Source of the DNA: Thermoplasmata archaeon
Lineage (GTDB): Archaea > Thermoplasmatota > E2 > UBA202 > JdFR-43
Direction of reading: 5' to 3'
Assembly (NCBI GenBank): GCA_021162305.1
Contig: JAGGYX010000133.1
Coordinates: 1-20,701, forward strand
DNA length: 20,701 nucleotides
Shown here: piece after piece, positions 7,985-15,443 of the stretch
Numbering within the stretch: position 1 is the first letter of the stretch
How the letters are laid out: each line of letters starts with the position of its first letter
Made by a program: the position numbers and the translations under genes
The notes under the pieces: generated by a model
The model's input: the letters and a program-made list of their open reading frames with translations, nothing else
Database searches by the model: none
Told to the model about the DNA's origin: nothing

Positions 7985-8290
7985 TTAATCCCCTACATCC
8001 ACTCCTATAGCCCTTATAATAATCTTCCTTATGGTATCCTCCTTTTCTATCTCTTCTCTACCAGGGACTTCCACTATTACAGGCTTATCATGTATCAAAC
8101 GGAAATATAAAATTTTATCCTTAATCTTTTCAGCATATCGCTCTTCTATCACAACTAAATCCACCTTCTCAACCATTTCATCAAACTGCTTTTCTAGATT
8201 TTCTTTCCCTCCTGCGACCTCGCAGTAGGCGGCGCCCGCCAGCCTCATTATCGTTACCATATCCTCACTCCCTATGCACCCTATTTTCAT
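7985..8290 (-). CDS. atpF: A-type ATP synthase subunit F
   Basis: A 101-residue central-stalk subunit that sits with D in the rotor and modulates catalysis. The N-terminus [19 protein letters not shown] is the family signature, and the Rossmann-like CheY-type alternation continues through [14 protein letters not shown] and PVIVEVPG. Length is normal. It starts in an ATGA overlap with the atpC stop (8287-8290), preceded by GGTGG as ribosome binding site, and is followed one base later by atpA. A very GC-rich patch (about 8228-8246) encodes the LAGAAY segment. Confidence 0.95.
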   Translation of the reverse strand: MKIGCIGSEDMVTIMRLAGAAYCEVAGGKENLEKQFDEMVEKVDLVVIEERYAEKIKDKILYFRLIHDKPVIVEVPGREEIEKEDTIRKIIIRAIGVDVGD

Positions 8291-9321
8291 TCAACCACCA
8301 CTAATTTTTTTGCCATATCCTGCATTTTTTCTTCCACTGCTTTAACAACAATTTTTAAATTTCTTGCTTCAAACTCTTTCTCAACGATGAATCGTATGCC
8401 TGGTCCAATTCCAAGCGGGTCATCGTTGGCTATTTCTCTTGCAATCTTTAAAATTTGGCAATCGAGAGCTTTTTCAAAGGCAATAACCCCATATTTCTCA
8501 AAATCTGCAACAGCATTCTTCAGCCCATTGAAATATGAGGTGTCTTCAACCATTGAGACAATCTCATTAACATGCTCGACTTTCATAAGCTCTTCCAATT
8601 TCCATGCTGGCAATTCCCCGCCCTCGCCATATAAATAGATTGGCAAATTGTAATATTTTCCTCTTAAAATTGTCTTCAAATTTAAAATATCAACCAAGCT
8701 CTTTACAAATCTATCAATGCTTTTTTTATAACTTTTTGGAATCTTTTCATCATGCAAAAATTCTATTGCCCTCTTTTCCACATCTCTTTCTATTTCCTCA
8801 ATGCTTTTCTCTAAATTTATTTCCCAGCCATATCCTGCCATTATATTCTGTGCATTTTCCTTATTTGCTTTTATTCTTTCTATCATTTCCCTATTTTCTT
8901 CAAGCATAGCCTTATTTTCTATTTCTCTTTCTTCTTTCAAAGCCAAAATTGCTTCTTTGACTGCATAGCTATCAATTTTTTTCATATACGCAGTATAAAA
9001 CAATGCAACATTTTTTGGCGAATCATTTCTTGCCATTTTTATTATTTTAAACAAACTTTCATCGATGCTATGCTGAATTTCTCTTGCATTTTCTCCTTTC
9101 AAAATGAAATCCCTGCTGACAATATTATTTTTTAATTCCTCTAAGCTTTTTGCTTCGAGCAATCTTACAATTTCCTTTTCTTTTAAAAAAGTTATTGGAA
9201 TTGCTGAAAATTTTGCATTTGAATAGGAAAACTTTGAAAGATAGAATAGAGGTGGGAGAATCTTCACTCCAACTGCTATTGAAACAGCAACCCCAATCAA
9301 AGCAAATATCATTGTTTCCAT
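8287..9321 (-). CDS. atpC: A-type ATP synthase subunit C
   Basis: The 344-residue subunit C (the d subunit of V-ATPases), a funnel-shaped all-helical protein that couples the central stalk to the K ring. The three-fold repeat architecture is consistent with segments such as SIDRFVKSLVDILNLKTILRGKYY and the C-terminal NDDPLGIGPGIRFIVEKEFEARNLK, which is characteristic of the family. The ATG at 9321 overlaps atpE by 13 bp. The ATG three codons later (9312) would give a standard ATGA overlap with the atpE stop and is equally plausible. Confidence 0.92.
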   Translation of the reverse strand: METMIFALIGVAVSIAVGVKILPPLFYLSKFSYSNAKFSAIPITFLKEKEIVRLLEAKSLEELKNNIVSRDFILKGENAREIQHSIDESLFKIIKMARNDSPKNVALFYTAYMKKIDSYAVKEAILALKEEREIENKAMLEENREMIERIKANKENAQNIMAGYGWEINLEKSIEEIERDVEKRAIEFLHDEKIPKSYKKSIDRFVKSLVDILNLKTILRGKYYNLPIYLYGEGGELPAWKLEELMKVEHVNEIVSMVEDTSYFNGLKNAVADFEKYGVIAFEKALDCQILKIAREIANDDPLGIGPGIRFIVEKEFEARNLKIVVKAVEEKMQDMAKKLVVVE

Positions 9322-9869
9322 AGTTTCTCAGCTATTTTTATTCTTATCTCATCTCTTCTTCTTTCCAACAAAGCATCAAAAGTAGAATTTATTTCCTTGC
9401 TTCCATCTTTGCTTTTTATTATGACCCCTCCTATGGCATCGATTTTACCTTTAACTTCTATGCCCATTTTCTTTGCAATCTCTTCATCTTCTTTACGGGA
9501 TGCAAGAATATATCCATCTTTCATTTCCTTGATAGCTTCTTTTAGAATCTTTTCAATAAATTTTTTGTATTGACGAGATGGAAGCTTTTTCAATTCTTTT
9601 TTTATTTCCTCTATACATTCATTTATCAATTTTTCCTTGGCTTCAATGATATATTTATTTGCATTTCTCCTTGCCATCGCAAGAATTCTTCCTTTTGTCG
9701 TCTTCGCTTCTTTCTCTGCTTTTTTTATTATTTCTTCTGCCTCTTCATTTGCTTCTTTCTCTGCTTTTTTTATTATTTCTTCTGCCTCTTCATTTGCTTT
9801 CTTTATAATGCTTTCTACTTCTGCCTTAGCATTGCTTTTTATTTCCTGTATTAAATCTTCTATTGCCAT
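9309..9869 (-). CDS. atpE: A-type ATP synthase subunit E (peripheral stalk)
   Basis: A 186-residue peripheral-stalk subunit that pairs with H as a right-handed coiled coil and binds the head by its C-terminal globular domain. Residues 1-100 are a charged Ala/Glu/Lys coiled coil; the C-terminal part (GGVIIKSKDGSKEINSTFDALLERRRDEIRIKIAEKLW) is the family's alpha/beta domain. Within the coil the 15-residue unit AEEIIKKAEKEANEE is duplicated exactly, and the DNA shows a perfect 45-bp tandem repeat (9706-9795). This could lengthen the stalk. The ATG follows the atpK stop after one base (TAAAATG). Confidence 0.92.
   Translation of the reverse strand: MAIEDLIQEIKSNAKAEVESIIKKANEEAEEIIKKAEKEANEEAEEIIKKAEKEAKTTKGRILAMARRNANKYIIEAKEKLINECIEEIKKELKKLPSRQYKKFIEKILKEAIKEMKDGYILASRKEDEEIAKKMGIEVKGKIDAIGGVIIKSKDGSKEINSTFDALLERRRDEIRIKIAEKLWKQ
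9706..9795 (-). repeat. Perfect 45-bp tandem duplication inside atpE
   Basis: Bases 9706-9750 and 9751-9795 are identical at every position, including silent sites. The unit is 15 codons, so the frame is kept. It falls in the coiled coil of the peripheral stalk. Perfect identity at third positions points to a recent duplication, or less likely an assembly artefact. Confidence 0.9.
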
Positions 9870-9870
9870 T

Positions 9871-10434
9871 TTACAACAAATTCAAACTACTCATCAGCAA
9901 TATGGCAACAAGCAATCCAAAGATGGCTATCGTTTCTGGCATGACTGTAAATATGATTCCGCGGGCAGCAACATCAGGATTTCTTCCGAGAGATGCTATA
10001 GATGCAGAAGCAATGCTACCCTGATTTATTGCGGACAAGCCGGTCAATCCAACTGTTAATCCAATTCCTATTGCGGCCGTTCCAAGCCAAGGTGTGAGCT
10101 CTGTTTTTGCAGTTCCTCCAAGTAAGCCAGCTCCCATCATAAGCAATATAGCAGTAAGCAATCCATATACAGACTGGGTCATTGGCAATACTTGTAAAAC
10201 AAGTATTTTTCCGAATAGCTCTGGTTTTTCAGCAGTTACAGCCACACCTGAGCTTCCTGCAATGCCCAGTCCGATGGCAGAGCCAATTCCTGCTATGGCA
10301 GTAGCAAACATGCATCCAAGTATTATATTTGCTCTTGCATTTCCCTCATCGCCGGAATCGTTTCCATCTGCTGCTAATGCTGGCAGTGCAAACATTACCA
10401 ACATTCCCAACCCAATTATTATTGCTTTTCTCAT
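9871..10434 (-). CDS. atpK: A-type ATP synthase rotor subunit K (proteolipid, two hairpins, Na+ site signature)
   Basis: A 187-residue membrane rotor subunit. Residues 1-22 look like a cleavable signal peptide (MRKA, hydrophobic run, ALPALAA), then an acidic linker, then two helical hairpins (about 34-104 and 113-183), making four mature transmembrane helices. Hairpin 1 has LPMTQSVYG with no carboxylate; hairpin 2 has MPETIAIFG with Glu167. Leu83, Thr86, Gln87, Tyr90, Gln138 and Glu167 match in identity and spacing the Na+ ligand set of Enterococcus hirae NtpK (Leu61, Thr64, Gln65, Tyr68, Gln110, Glu139). A Na+-translocating ring with one ion per four helices is therefore inferred. The ATG overlaps the atpI stop (10431-10434) and has a strong GGAGGAG ribosome site. 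Confidence 0.95.
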   Translation of the reverse strand: MRKAIIIGLGMLVMFALPALAADGNDSGDEGNARANIILGCMFATAIAGIGSAIGLGIAGSSGVAVTAEKPELFGKILVLQVLPMTQSVYGLLTAILLMMGAGLLGGTAKTELTPWLGTAAIGIGLTVGLTGLSAINQGSIASASIASLGRNPDVAARGIIFTVMPETIAIFGLLVAILLMSSLNLL

Positions 10435-12377
10435 TTTATCTCCTCCGTATATTTTCTGGAAATTGAAAAGGGCTTATATCTTTTTCCACCCCCCTCATAA
10501 AAACGGTTGAAAAATTCAACATATTGCAGGCGAAGAGCATGAATTGCAGCTCCTAAGGATTGTATCATTAAATTTGCAAGATGGGTTATTATAAGGATAA
10601 CAGGGATTAAAATAATTCCGATATATGGGACAATATTTGGAAGCAATTCAGCAACAATATTGAAAGCGAGAGCCATTCCGGCGGTGGCGAGCCCCAAAGC
10701 GAGCAGGCGGGCATAAGAGAGCCAGTCTCCCACATAGCCGGTTACATCAAAGAAGCCTAATGCTCCCTTTTCCTTAAATAGAATAGCCAGACCAATAACT
10801 GTGAGTGCATAAGCAATGATTTCCTCCATTCCATTAAGGCTCCAGAGGGCAAGCAGACTGGAGCCAATAAGCATACCTCCTCCAATTTGAAGTAAAAACC
10901 ATGGAAATTGCTCAATCAATATTGCCTTCTTATGCTTTCTTTTAATATTCTGGATTACCCCCAGGATAAAGCCCATGTTAAGATGAATTAAACCAAGAAG
11001 CAAAGCAATGCCCAGAATTATAACAGGCTTATGAATCGCATCTATGGGCAATTCCACGCCAGCTATATTCACATGATATAATGTTTTATTTGCATCATGA
11101 TATATAAAGCGAGGAATAAAATCTCCAAAGAAGCCATTGAAAAGAAAGCCTGTGACAAGGTTGCCGAGACCAAGCCATATTCCAATAAATGACCACTGTT
11201 TTGTGAATTCACTCCCCTTAAATTTTATATAGGCAAGTAGAGAAAGGAGGAAAATAATTAAGCCATAGCCGGCGTCGCCCAGCATAAATGAAAAGAAAAT
11301 GATGAAAGAGAATCCAATAAAGAGGGTTGGATTTACCTCATTATATTTTGGGAGAGAAAATAATTCAACAAAAGTTTCAAATGGTTTTGCCCACTTTGGA
11401 TTTTTCAAATGAATTGGTGCTTCCTTTTCTCTCGGCACTTTTCTTGCATGAAAAGAGCATTTTTTATTCGTTGCTTCTTCCACAATTTTCCTTAATTTTT
11501 CAACATTTTCTGTCAGAGCATATCCTTCTATCAAAAAAGTAAAACTGCTTTCTCCAAAATATATCTGAATTTCTTTTTCTTCCTTTTCAATGTGTATTTC
11601 TTCTTTTATTGCAAGCAGCTCAATTTTTTTCTTTTCATAGAGTTTTCTCATTTCTTCAATAATTCTTTTTCTTTTTTTCTCTATCTCTTTCAATTCATTT
11701 TCTGCTTCTTTTAGCAAATCTTTTGCCAGCCCTTTTCCTTCTATACTTATTTCTTCCATTCTTAACTTGGCAAGCTCTTTTTCCATATATACTGGAGCTA
11801 CAACCAAAACAGCATATTTTCTCTCCTTTTTTTCTCCAATTGGTTTTGAATATATTGTTACATTCTCTAGTTTTAATGGCTTGTCCGCTATTCCAAACTT
11901 TATGATTGTATATCTGGATTTTCCAAGCCATGAAACATCAATATTGAATAAAGAAAGATATTTTAAGGCAGCAACCCTGACTTTCAATTCCTCCTTCGTT
12001 TCCTCTATTCTCTCTATCTTTTCCAGATTTTTTATGACAATGCCCTCTATTTCCTCCAGTAACTTTTTTGCATCTTGTATTTTCTCTTTAAAATTTTTTT
12101 TCTTTACTTTCAATTTTTTTCTTTCTGGTTGTTTGAATAAGTCTCTCAATTTTTTCTTTCTTTCATATCCTTTCAATATATCGATTATTCTTGCCAGTCT
12201 TAGCTCGTAATGGGCGCATTTTTCCACCAATGGATTCATTTTTCCTTCTTCAAAAAATTCATTTTTAACTTTGGTTATCTCCATTAATCCGCTTTCATGC
12301 AATTTTTTGATAACATGCTCGCTATCTTTTTTATGTAAAAGAATGCTAATCTTGCTCATCTGGGAAGGCATAATCAT
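10431..12377 (-). CDS. atpI: A-type ATP synthase subunit I (membrane stator, ion half-channels)
   Basis: The 648-residue stator subunit (V-ATPase subunit a). The N-terminal half is soluble and rich in coiled coil (about 75-120 and 220-275) and contacts the E/H stalks; the C-terminal half (from about 350) has seven or eight transmembrane helices. The helix containing GDWLSYARLLALG carries the arginine (about Arg557) expected to face the rotor carboxylate, and a second arginine lies in the last helix (ALRLQYVEFF, about Arg616). The longest frame begins with TTG at 12386. I prefer the ATG at 12377, which follows the atpH stop by one base, as at the K-E junction. The stop overlaps atpK. Confidence 0.95.
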   Translation of the reverse strand: MIMPSQMSKISILLHKKDSEHVIKKLHESGLMEITKVKNEFFEEGKMNPLVEKCAHYELRLARIIDILKGYERKKKLRDLFKQPERKKLKVKKKNFKEKIQDAKKLLEEIEGIVIKNLEKIERIEETKEELKVRVAALKYLSLFNIDVSWLGKSRYTIIKFGIADKPLKLENVTIYSKPIGEKKERKYAVLVVAPVYMEKELAKLRMEEISIEGKGLAKDLLKEAENELKEIEKKRKRIIEEMRKLYEKKKIELLAIKEEIHIEKEEKEIQIYFGESSFTFLIEGYALTENVEKLRKIVEEATNKKCSFHARKVPREKEAPIHLKNPKWAKPFETFVELFSLPKYNEVNPTLFIGFSFIIFFSFMLGDAGYGLIIFLLSLLAYIKFKGSEFTKQWSFIGIWLGLGNLVTGFLFNGFFGDFIPRFIYHDANKTLYHVNIAGVELPIDAIHKPVIILGIALLLGLIHLNMGFILGVIQNIKRKHKKAILIEQFPWFLLQIGGGMLIGSSLLALWSLNGMEEIIAYALTVIGLAILFKEKGALGFFDVTGYVGDWLSYARLLALGLATAGMALAFNIVAELLPNIVPYIGIILIPVILIITHLANLMIQSLGAAIHALRLQYVEFFNRFYEGGGKRYKPFSISRKYTEEIK

Positions 12378-12378
12378 T

Positions 12379-12687
12379 TTACTCAATCAACTTTAAAGCT
12401 ATTTCATGTGCAATTTCTTTTATTTTTGTTTTTCCTTCATTATATATTCTCTCAGCCTCTCTCTTTCCTTCTTCAACCACCTTTTTTGCTTCTTCTTTTC
12501 CAATTTTTTCCGCTTCTTCAACCTTCTTTTTTCCTCTTTTCTTTGCATTCTCTATTATTTTTTCCTCTTCCTTTTTAGCTTTCTCTTTAGCTTTCAATAC
12601 AATCCACTCTGCTTCTTTCTTAGCTTCCTCTATTTTTTTTATTGCCTCTTCTTCGCTTTTCTTGAGTAATTCAATTTCTTTAATCAT
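12379..12687 (-). CDS. atpH: A-type ATP synthase subunit H (peripheral stalk), first gene of the operon
   Basis: A 102-residue, almost pure coiled-coil protein (KKSEEEAIKKIEEAKKEAEWI and onward), with the length and Ala/Glu/Lys pattern of subunit H, which pairs with E in the peripheral stalks. It sits first in the operon, as in the common archaeal order H-I-K-E-C-F-A-B-D. An upstream in-frame TTG (12705) would add six residues. The ATG at 12687 is preferred because the TATA box is centred 25 bp upstream, so the mRNA would begin at the ATG itself. Confidence 0.9.
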   Translation of the reverse strand: MIKEIELLKKSEEEAIKKIEEAKKEAEWIVLKAKEKAKKEEEKIIENAKKRGKKKVEEAEKIGKEEAKKVVEEGKREAERIYNEGKTKIKEIAHEIALKLIE

Positions 12688-12708
12688 TCTTATTGGCAAA
12701 GCCAAACA

Positions 12709-12716
12709 TATTTAAA
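12709..12716 (-). promoter_or_regulatory. TATA box of the ATP synthase operon
   Basis: TTTAAATA on the minus strand, centred 25 bp upstream of the atpH ATG at 12687, preceded by an A-rich stretch that may serve as BRE. It predicts a leaderless transcript and excludes the TTG start at 12705. Confidence 0.7.
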
Positions 12717-12720
12717 TTTT

Positions 12721-12749
12721 TTTTGCAACACAGCCAATTCAATGCAAAA
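12721..12749. promoter_or_regulatory. Operator-like dyad between the atpH and ppdK promoters
   Basis: TTTTGCA at 12721-12727 and its exact reverse complement TGCAAAA at 12743-12749 are separated by 15 bp. The arm centres are 22 bp apart, about two helical turns. The dyad axis (12735) coincides with the midpoint between the two divergent TATA boxes, and each arm lies just upstream of a TATA box near the BRE position. The role is inferred. Confidence 0.45.
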
Positions 12750-12753
12750 TGTA

Positions 12754-12760
12754 TTTATAT
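12754..12760 (+). promoter_or_regulatory. TATA box of ppdK
   Basis: TTTATAT, centred 25 bp upstream of the ppdK ATG at 12782. It predicts a leaderless mRNA. Confidence 0.7.
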
Positions 12761-12762
12761 CA

Positions 12763-12779
12763 ATTCTGTTAACCAGAAT
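12763..12779 (+). promoter_or_regulatory. Palindromic operator candidate at the ppdK start
   Basis: ATTCTG-TTAAC-CAGAAT is a perfect 6-5-6 palindrome lying between the ppdK TATA box and its ATG, over the predicted transcription start. Binding there would block initiation. The arm-spacer layout equals that of the Thermococcales glycolytic motif bound by TrmB-like regulators (TATCAC-N5-GTGATA), but the arm bases differ. Confidence 0.5.
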
Positions 12780-12781
12780 CA

Positions 12782-15364
12782 ATGAAAAAATACATTTACT
12801 TCTTTGAAGAAGGGAACAAAGAAATGAAAGACTTGCTGGGAAATAAAGGAGCCCAGTTAGCAGAGATGAGTAGAATTGGTATTCCAGTTCCTCCAGGTTT
12901 CATAATAACTACAGAAGCCTGCAGAGATTATTTTAAAAGCGGTGATTTAAACGAAATTTTTGAAGAGGCTAAGAAAGCTGTTAGGAAGCTTGAAGAGAAA
13001 ACCGGAAAAAAGTTTGGAGGAAGGGAAAACCCGCTGCTTGTTTCTGTTCGCTCAGGGGCACCCATTTCAATGCCAGGCATGATGGATACCATACTAAATC
13101 TTGGCTTAACAGACGAAATTGTTGAAGAAATGGCTAAGAAAAATGAATGGTTCGCCTATGATACATATCGTCGCTTTATCCAGATGTTTGGAGAAATTGT
13201 TATTGGCATAGAGGGAGAAAAATTTGAGGAAATAATTGAGAGGGAGAAAGAAAAGGAGGGAATAAAGCTGGATCAGGAGTTTTCTGTAAATGCTTTAAAA
13301 GAGCTGGTTCAAGAATTCAAAAAAATTGTTGAAATTCCAGAGCCTGAAAAGCAGTTATATATGGCAATAAAGGCTGTATTCAATTCATGGAATAATGAAA
13401 GAGCCATACATTACAGGAAAATAAATCGCCTCCCAGATGATTTAGGAACAGGCGTAGTAATTCAAACAATGGTTTTTGGCAACCTTGGAAATGATTCTGG
13501 AACAGGAATAGTTTTCACAAGGAATCCTGCAAATGGAGAGAATGAAATATATGGTGAATTTTTATTGAATGCTCAGGGCGAAGACATTGTATCTGGAAAA
13601 AGAACACCAGTGCCAATAGAAAAATTAAAGGAAGCCATGCCTCATGTCTATGACGAGTTAAAAAAAGTGGCAAAAAAACTGGAAAGACATTATAGAGATA
13701 TGCAGGACATAGAATTCACGATAGAAAGGAAAAAGCTGTATATTCTTCAAACCAGAACAGGGAAAAGGACTGCGAGGGCGGCGATAAAAATAGCAGTTGA
13801 CATGGTGGAAGAAGGAATAATAAATAAAAGGGAGGCAATAATGCGTGTTGATGCAAACTCACTTCAGCAGCTTTTGCATAAGCGGGTGGATGAAAAAGCA
13901 AAGCTGGATATAATTGCGAGGGGGCGACCTGCGTCGCCGGGGGCTGCCATAGGAAAGATATGTTTTTCGCCAGATGAGGCAGAGAGGCGAAGCGAGGAGG
14001 AAAGCATTATACTCTTTAGAGTGGAAACAAGCCCTGATGATATTCATGGAATTGTCAAATCAAAGGGAGTGGTTACAATAAAAGGAGGAATGACATCTCA
14101 TGCTGCAGTGGTAAGCCGTGGTCTCGGAATCCCATGCGTTGTGGGTGTGGAGAACATAAAAATAGATGAGGAAAAGGAATTGCTTATTGTAGATGGAAAG
14201 AAGCTCGGGAAAAATGATGTTATAACCATAGATGGCACAACAGGGAATATAATTCTTGGAGAAGCTCCTTTGATAGAAACCGGTTTTAGCAAAGAATTGA
14301 AAAAATTGCTTAAATGGACAGATGAATACAGAAAGATGAAGGTTATGGCAAATGCAGATACGCCACATGATGCAAAAAAAGCTTTGGAATTTGGAGCGGA
14401 AGGAATAGGACTGGGAAGAACAGAGCATATGTTTCTTCAAGCTAATCGACTTCCTGTTGTAAGAGAGATGATACTGGCAGAAAGTAAAAAAGATAGAATG
14501 AAAGCATTGAAGAAGTTAAAAGAAATGCAGATAAATGATTTCATCCAGCTATTCAAGATAATGAATGGGAAGCCACTAACAATAAGGTTGCTTGATCCAC
14601 CATTGCATGAATTCCTGCCAAGTTATGAGGAAATAATGGAAGAAGCCACTGAAAAAGGATTGGATGAGGAAAAGCAAAAATTGCTTGAAAATGTGAAGCG
14701 TGTAAGGGAAGCGAATCCAATGCTTGGGCATCGGGGAATAAGACTTGCAATTGTTTATCCAGAAATATATATAATGCAGGTAGAGGCAATAATGAAAGCA
14801 GCAATAAAAGCCAAAAAAGAGGGATATGAACCAATTCCATGGATAGAATTGCCAATGGTTTCGCATGTAAATGAGATTAAAGCGATAAAGAGAAAGCTTC
14901 AAAAAGCCATGGAAAAGATAATGGAGAACGAAGGAGTAAAAATAGAATATAAAATGGGGGCGATGATTGAGCTTCCAAGAGCTGCTCTTACTGCAGATGA
15001 AATAGCAATGGAATGTGATTTTATTTCATTTGGAACCAATGATTTAACTCAGACAACTTTTGGCTTTTCAAGAGATGATGCAGAAGGAAAATTTTTAAGA
15101 TATTATATCCAAAATCATGTTTTACAGGATGACCCTTTTGAAACAATAGATGAAAAAGGCGTTGGAGAGTTAATGAAAATAGCCATCGAAAAAGCAAAAA
15201 AAGCCAATAAAGCCATCCATATTTCGATATGCGGTGAACATGGAGGAGAAGCAAAATCAATAAAATTCTGCAATTCTATTGGCGTCGATGCCACAAGCTG
15301 TTCGCCATTCCGCATACCCACAGCAAGACTGGCGGCGGCTCAGGCAGCCATCGAGATTCAATAA
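12782..15364 (+). CDS. ppdK: Pyruvate, phosphate dikinase
   Basis: An 860-residue enzyme that interconverts ATP + pyruvate + phosphate with AMP + PEP + pyrophosphate. Domains in order: ATP-grasp nucleotide domain (1-330; NKGAQLAEM, SVRSGAPISMPGMMDT), phosphohistidine swivel domain with GGMTSHAAVVSRG and His440, and a C-terminal PEP/pyruvate TIM barrel (about 510-860) with GIGLGRTEHMF, IRLLDPPLHEFLP, FGTNDLTQ and the catalytic Cys817 in SICGEHGG. Length and residues are complete, so it is a true PPDK rather than PEP synthase, which lacks the PPDK-type ARTGKR/SMPGMMDT segments. In archaea it serves gluconeogenesis or PEP-pyruvate balance. It is monocistronic and divergent from the ATP synthase operon, with operator-like dyads upstream. 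Confidence 0.97.
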   Translation: MKKYIYFFEEGNKEMKDLLGNKGAQLAEMSRIGIPVPPGFIITTEACRDYFKSGDLNEIFEEAKKAVRKLEEKTGKKFGGRENPLLVSVRSGAPISMPGMMDTILNLGLTDEIVEEMAKKNEWFAYDTYRRFIQMFGEIVIGIEGEKFEEIIEREKEKEGIKLDQEFSVNALKELVQEFKKIVEIPEPEKQLYMAIKAVFNSWNNERAIHYRKINRLPDDLGTGVVIQTMVFGNLGNDSGTGIVFTRNPANGENEIYGEFLLNAQGEDIVSGKRTPVPIEKLKEAMPHVYDELKKVAKKLERHYRDMQDIEFTIERKKLYILQTRTGKRTARAAIKIAVDMVEEGIINKREAIMRVDANSLQQLLHKRVDEKAKLDIIARGRPASPGAAIGKICFSPDEAERRSEEESIILFRVETSPDDIHGIVKSKGVVTIKGGMTSHAAVVSRGLGIPCVVGVENIKIDEEKELLIVDGKKLGKNDVITIDGTTGNIILGEAPLIETGFSKELKKLLKWTDEYRKMKVMANADTPHDAKKALEFGAEGIGLGRTEHMFLQANRLPVVREMILAESKKDRMKALKKLKEMQINDFIQLFKIMNGKPLTIRLLDPPLHEFLPSYEEIMEEATEKGLDEEKQKLLENVKRVREANPMLGHRGIRLAIVYPEIYIMQVEAIMKAAIKAKKEGYEPIPWIELPMVSHVNEIKAIKRKLQKAMEKIMENEGVKIEYKMGAMIELPRAALTADEIAMECDFISFGTNDLTQTTFGFSRDDAEGKFLRYYIQNHVLQDDPFETIDEKGVGELMKIAIEKAKKANKAIHISICGEHGGEAKSIKFCNSIGVDATSCSPFRIPTARLAAAQAAIEIQ

Positions 15365-15409
15365 GCTTTTTCCCTTTGCATTTTTCATTCCAATCAAAAT
15401 AAAAACAAT

Positions 15410-15417
15410 CTTATATG
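15410..15417 (+). promoter_or_regulatory. TATA box of the RecJ-like gene
   Basis: CTTATATG lies about 30 bp upstream of the ATG at 15444, between the ppdK stop and the next gene. It would place transcription start a few bases before the ATG, where GGGAGAGG may add a short ribosome site. Confidence 0.45.
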
Positions 15418-15443
15418 CCAATTGTATTTATCAGTGGGAGAGG

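Noticed and set aside
9570..10510. Long plus-strand ORFs opposite atpE and atpK, rich in Phe, Ser and Ile
   Set aside because: These are antisense shadows of Lys/Glu-rich or hydrophobic genes whose identity on the minus strand is certain.
15279..15443. N-terminal extension of the RecJ-like frame overlapping ppdK
   Set aside because: It overlaps the conserved PPDK C-terminus in another frame, and the family's first motif sits at the usual distance from the ATG at 15444.
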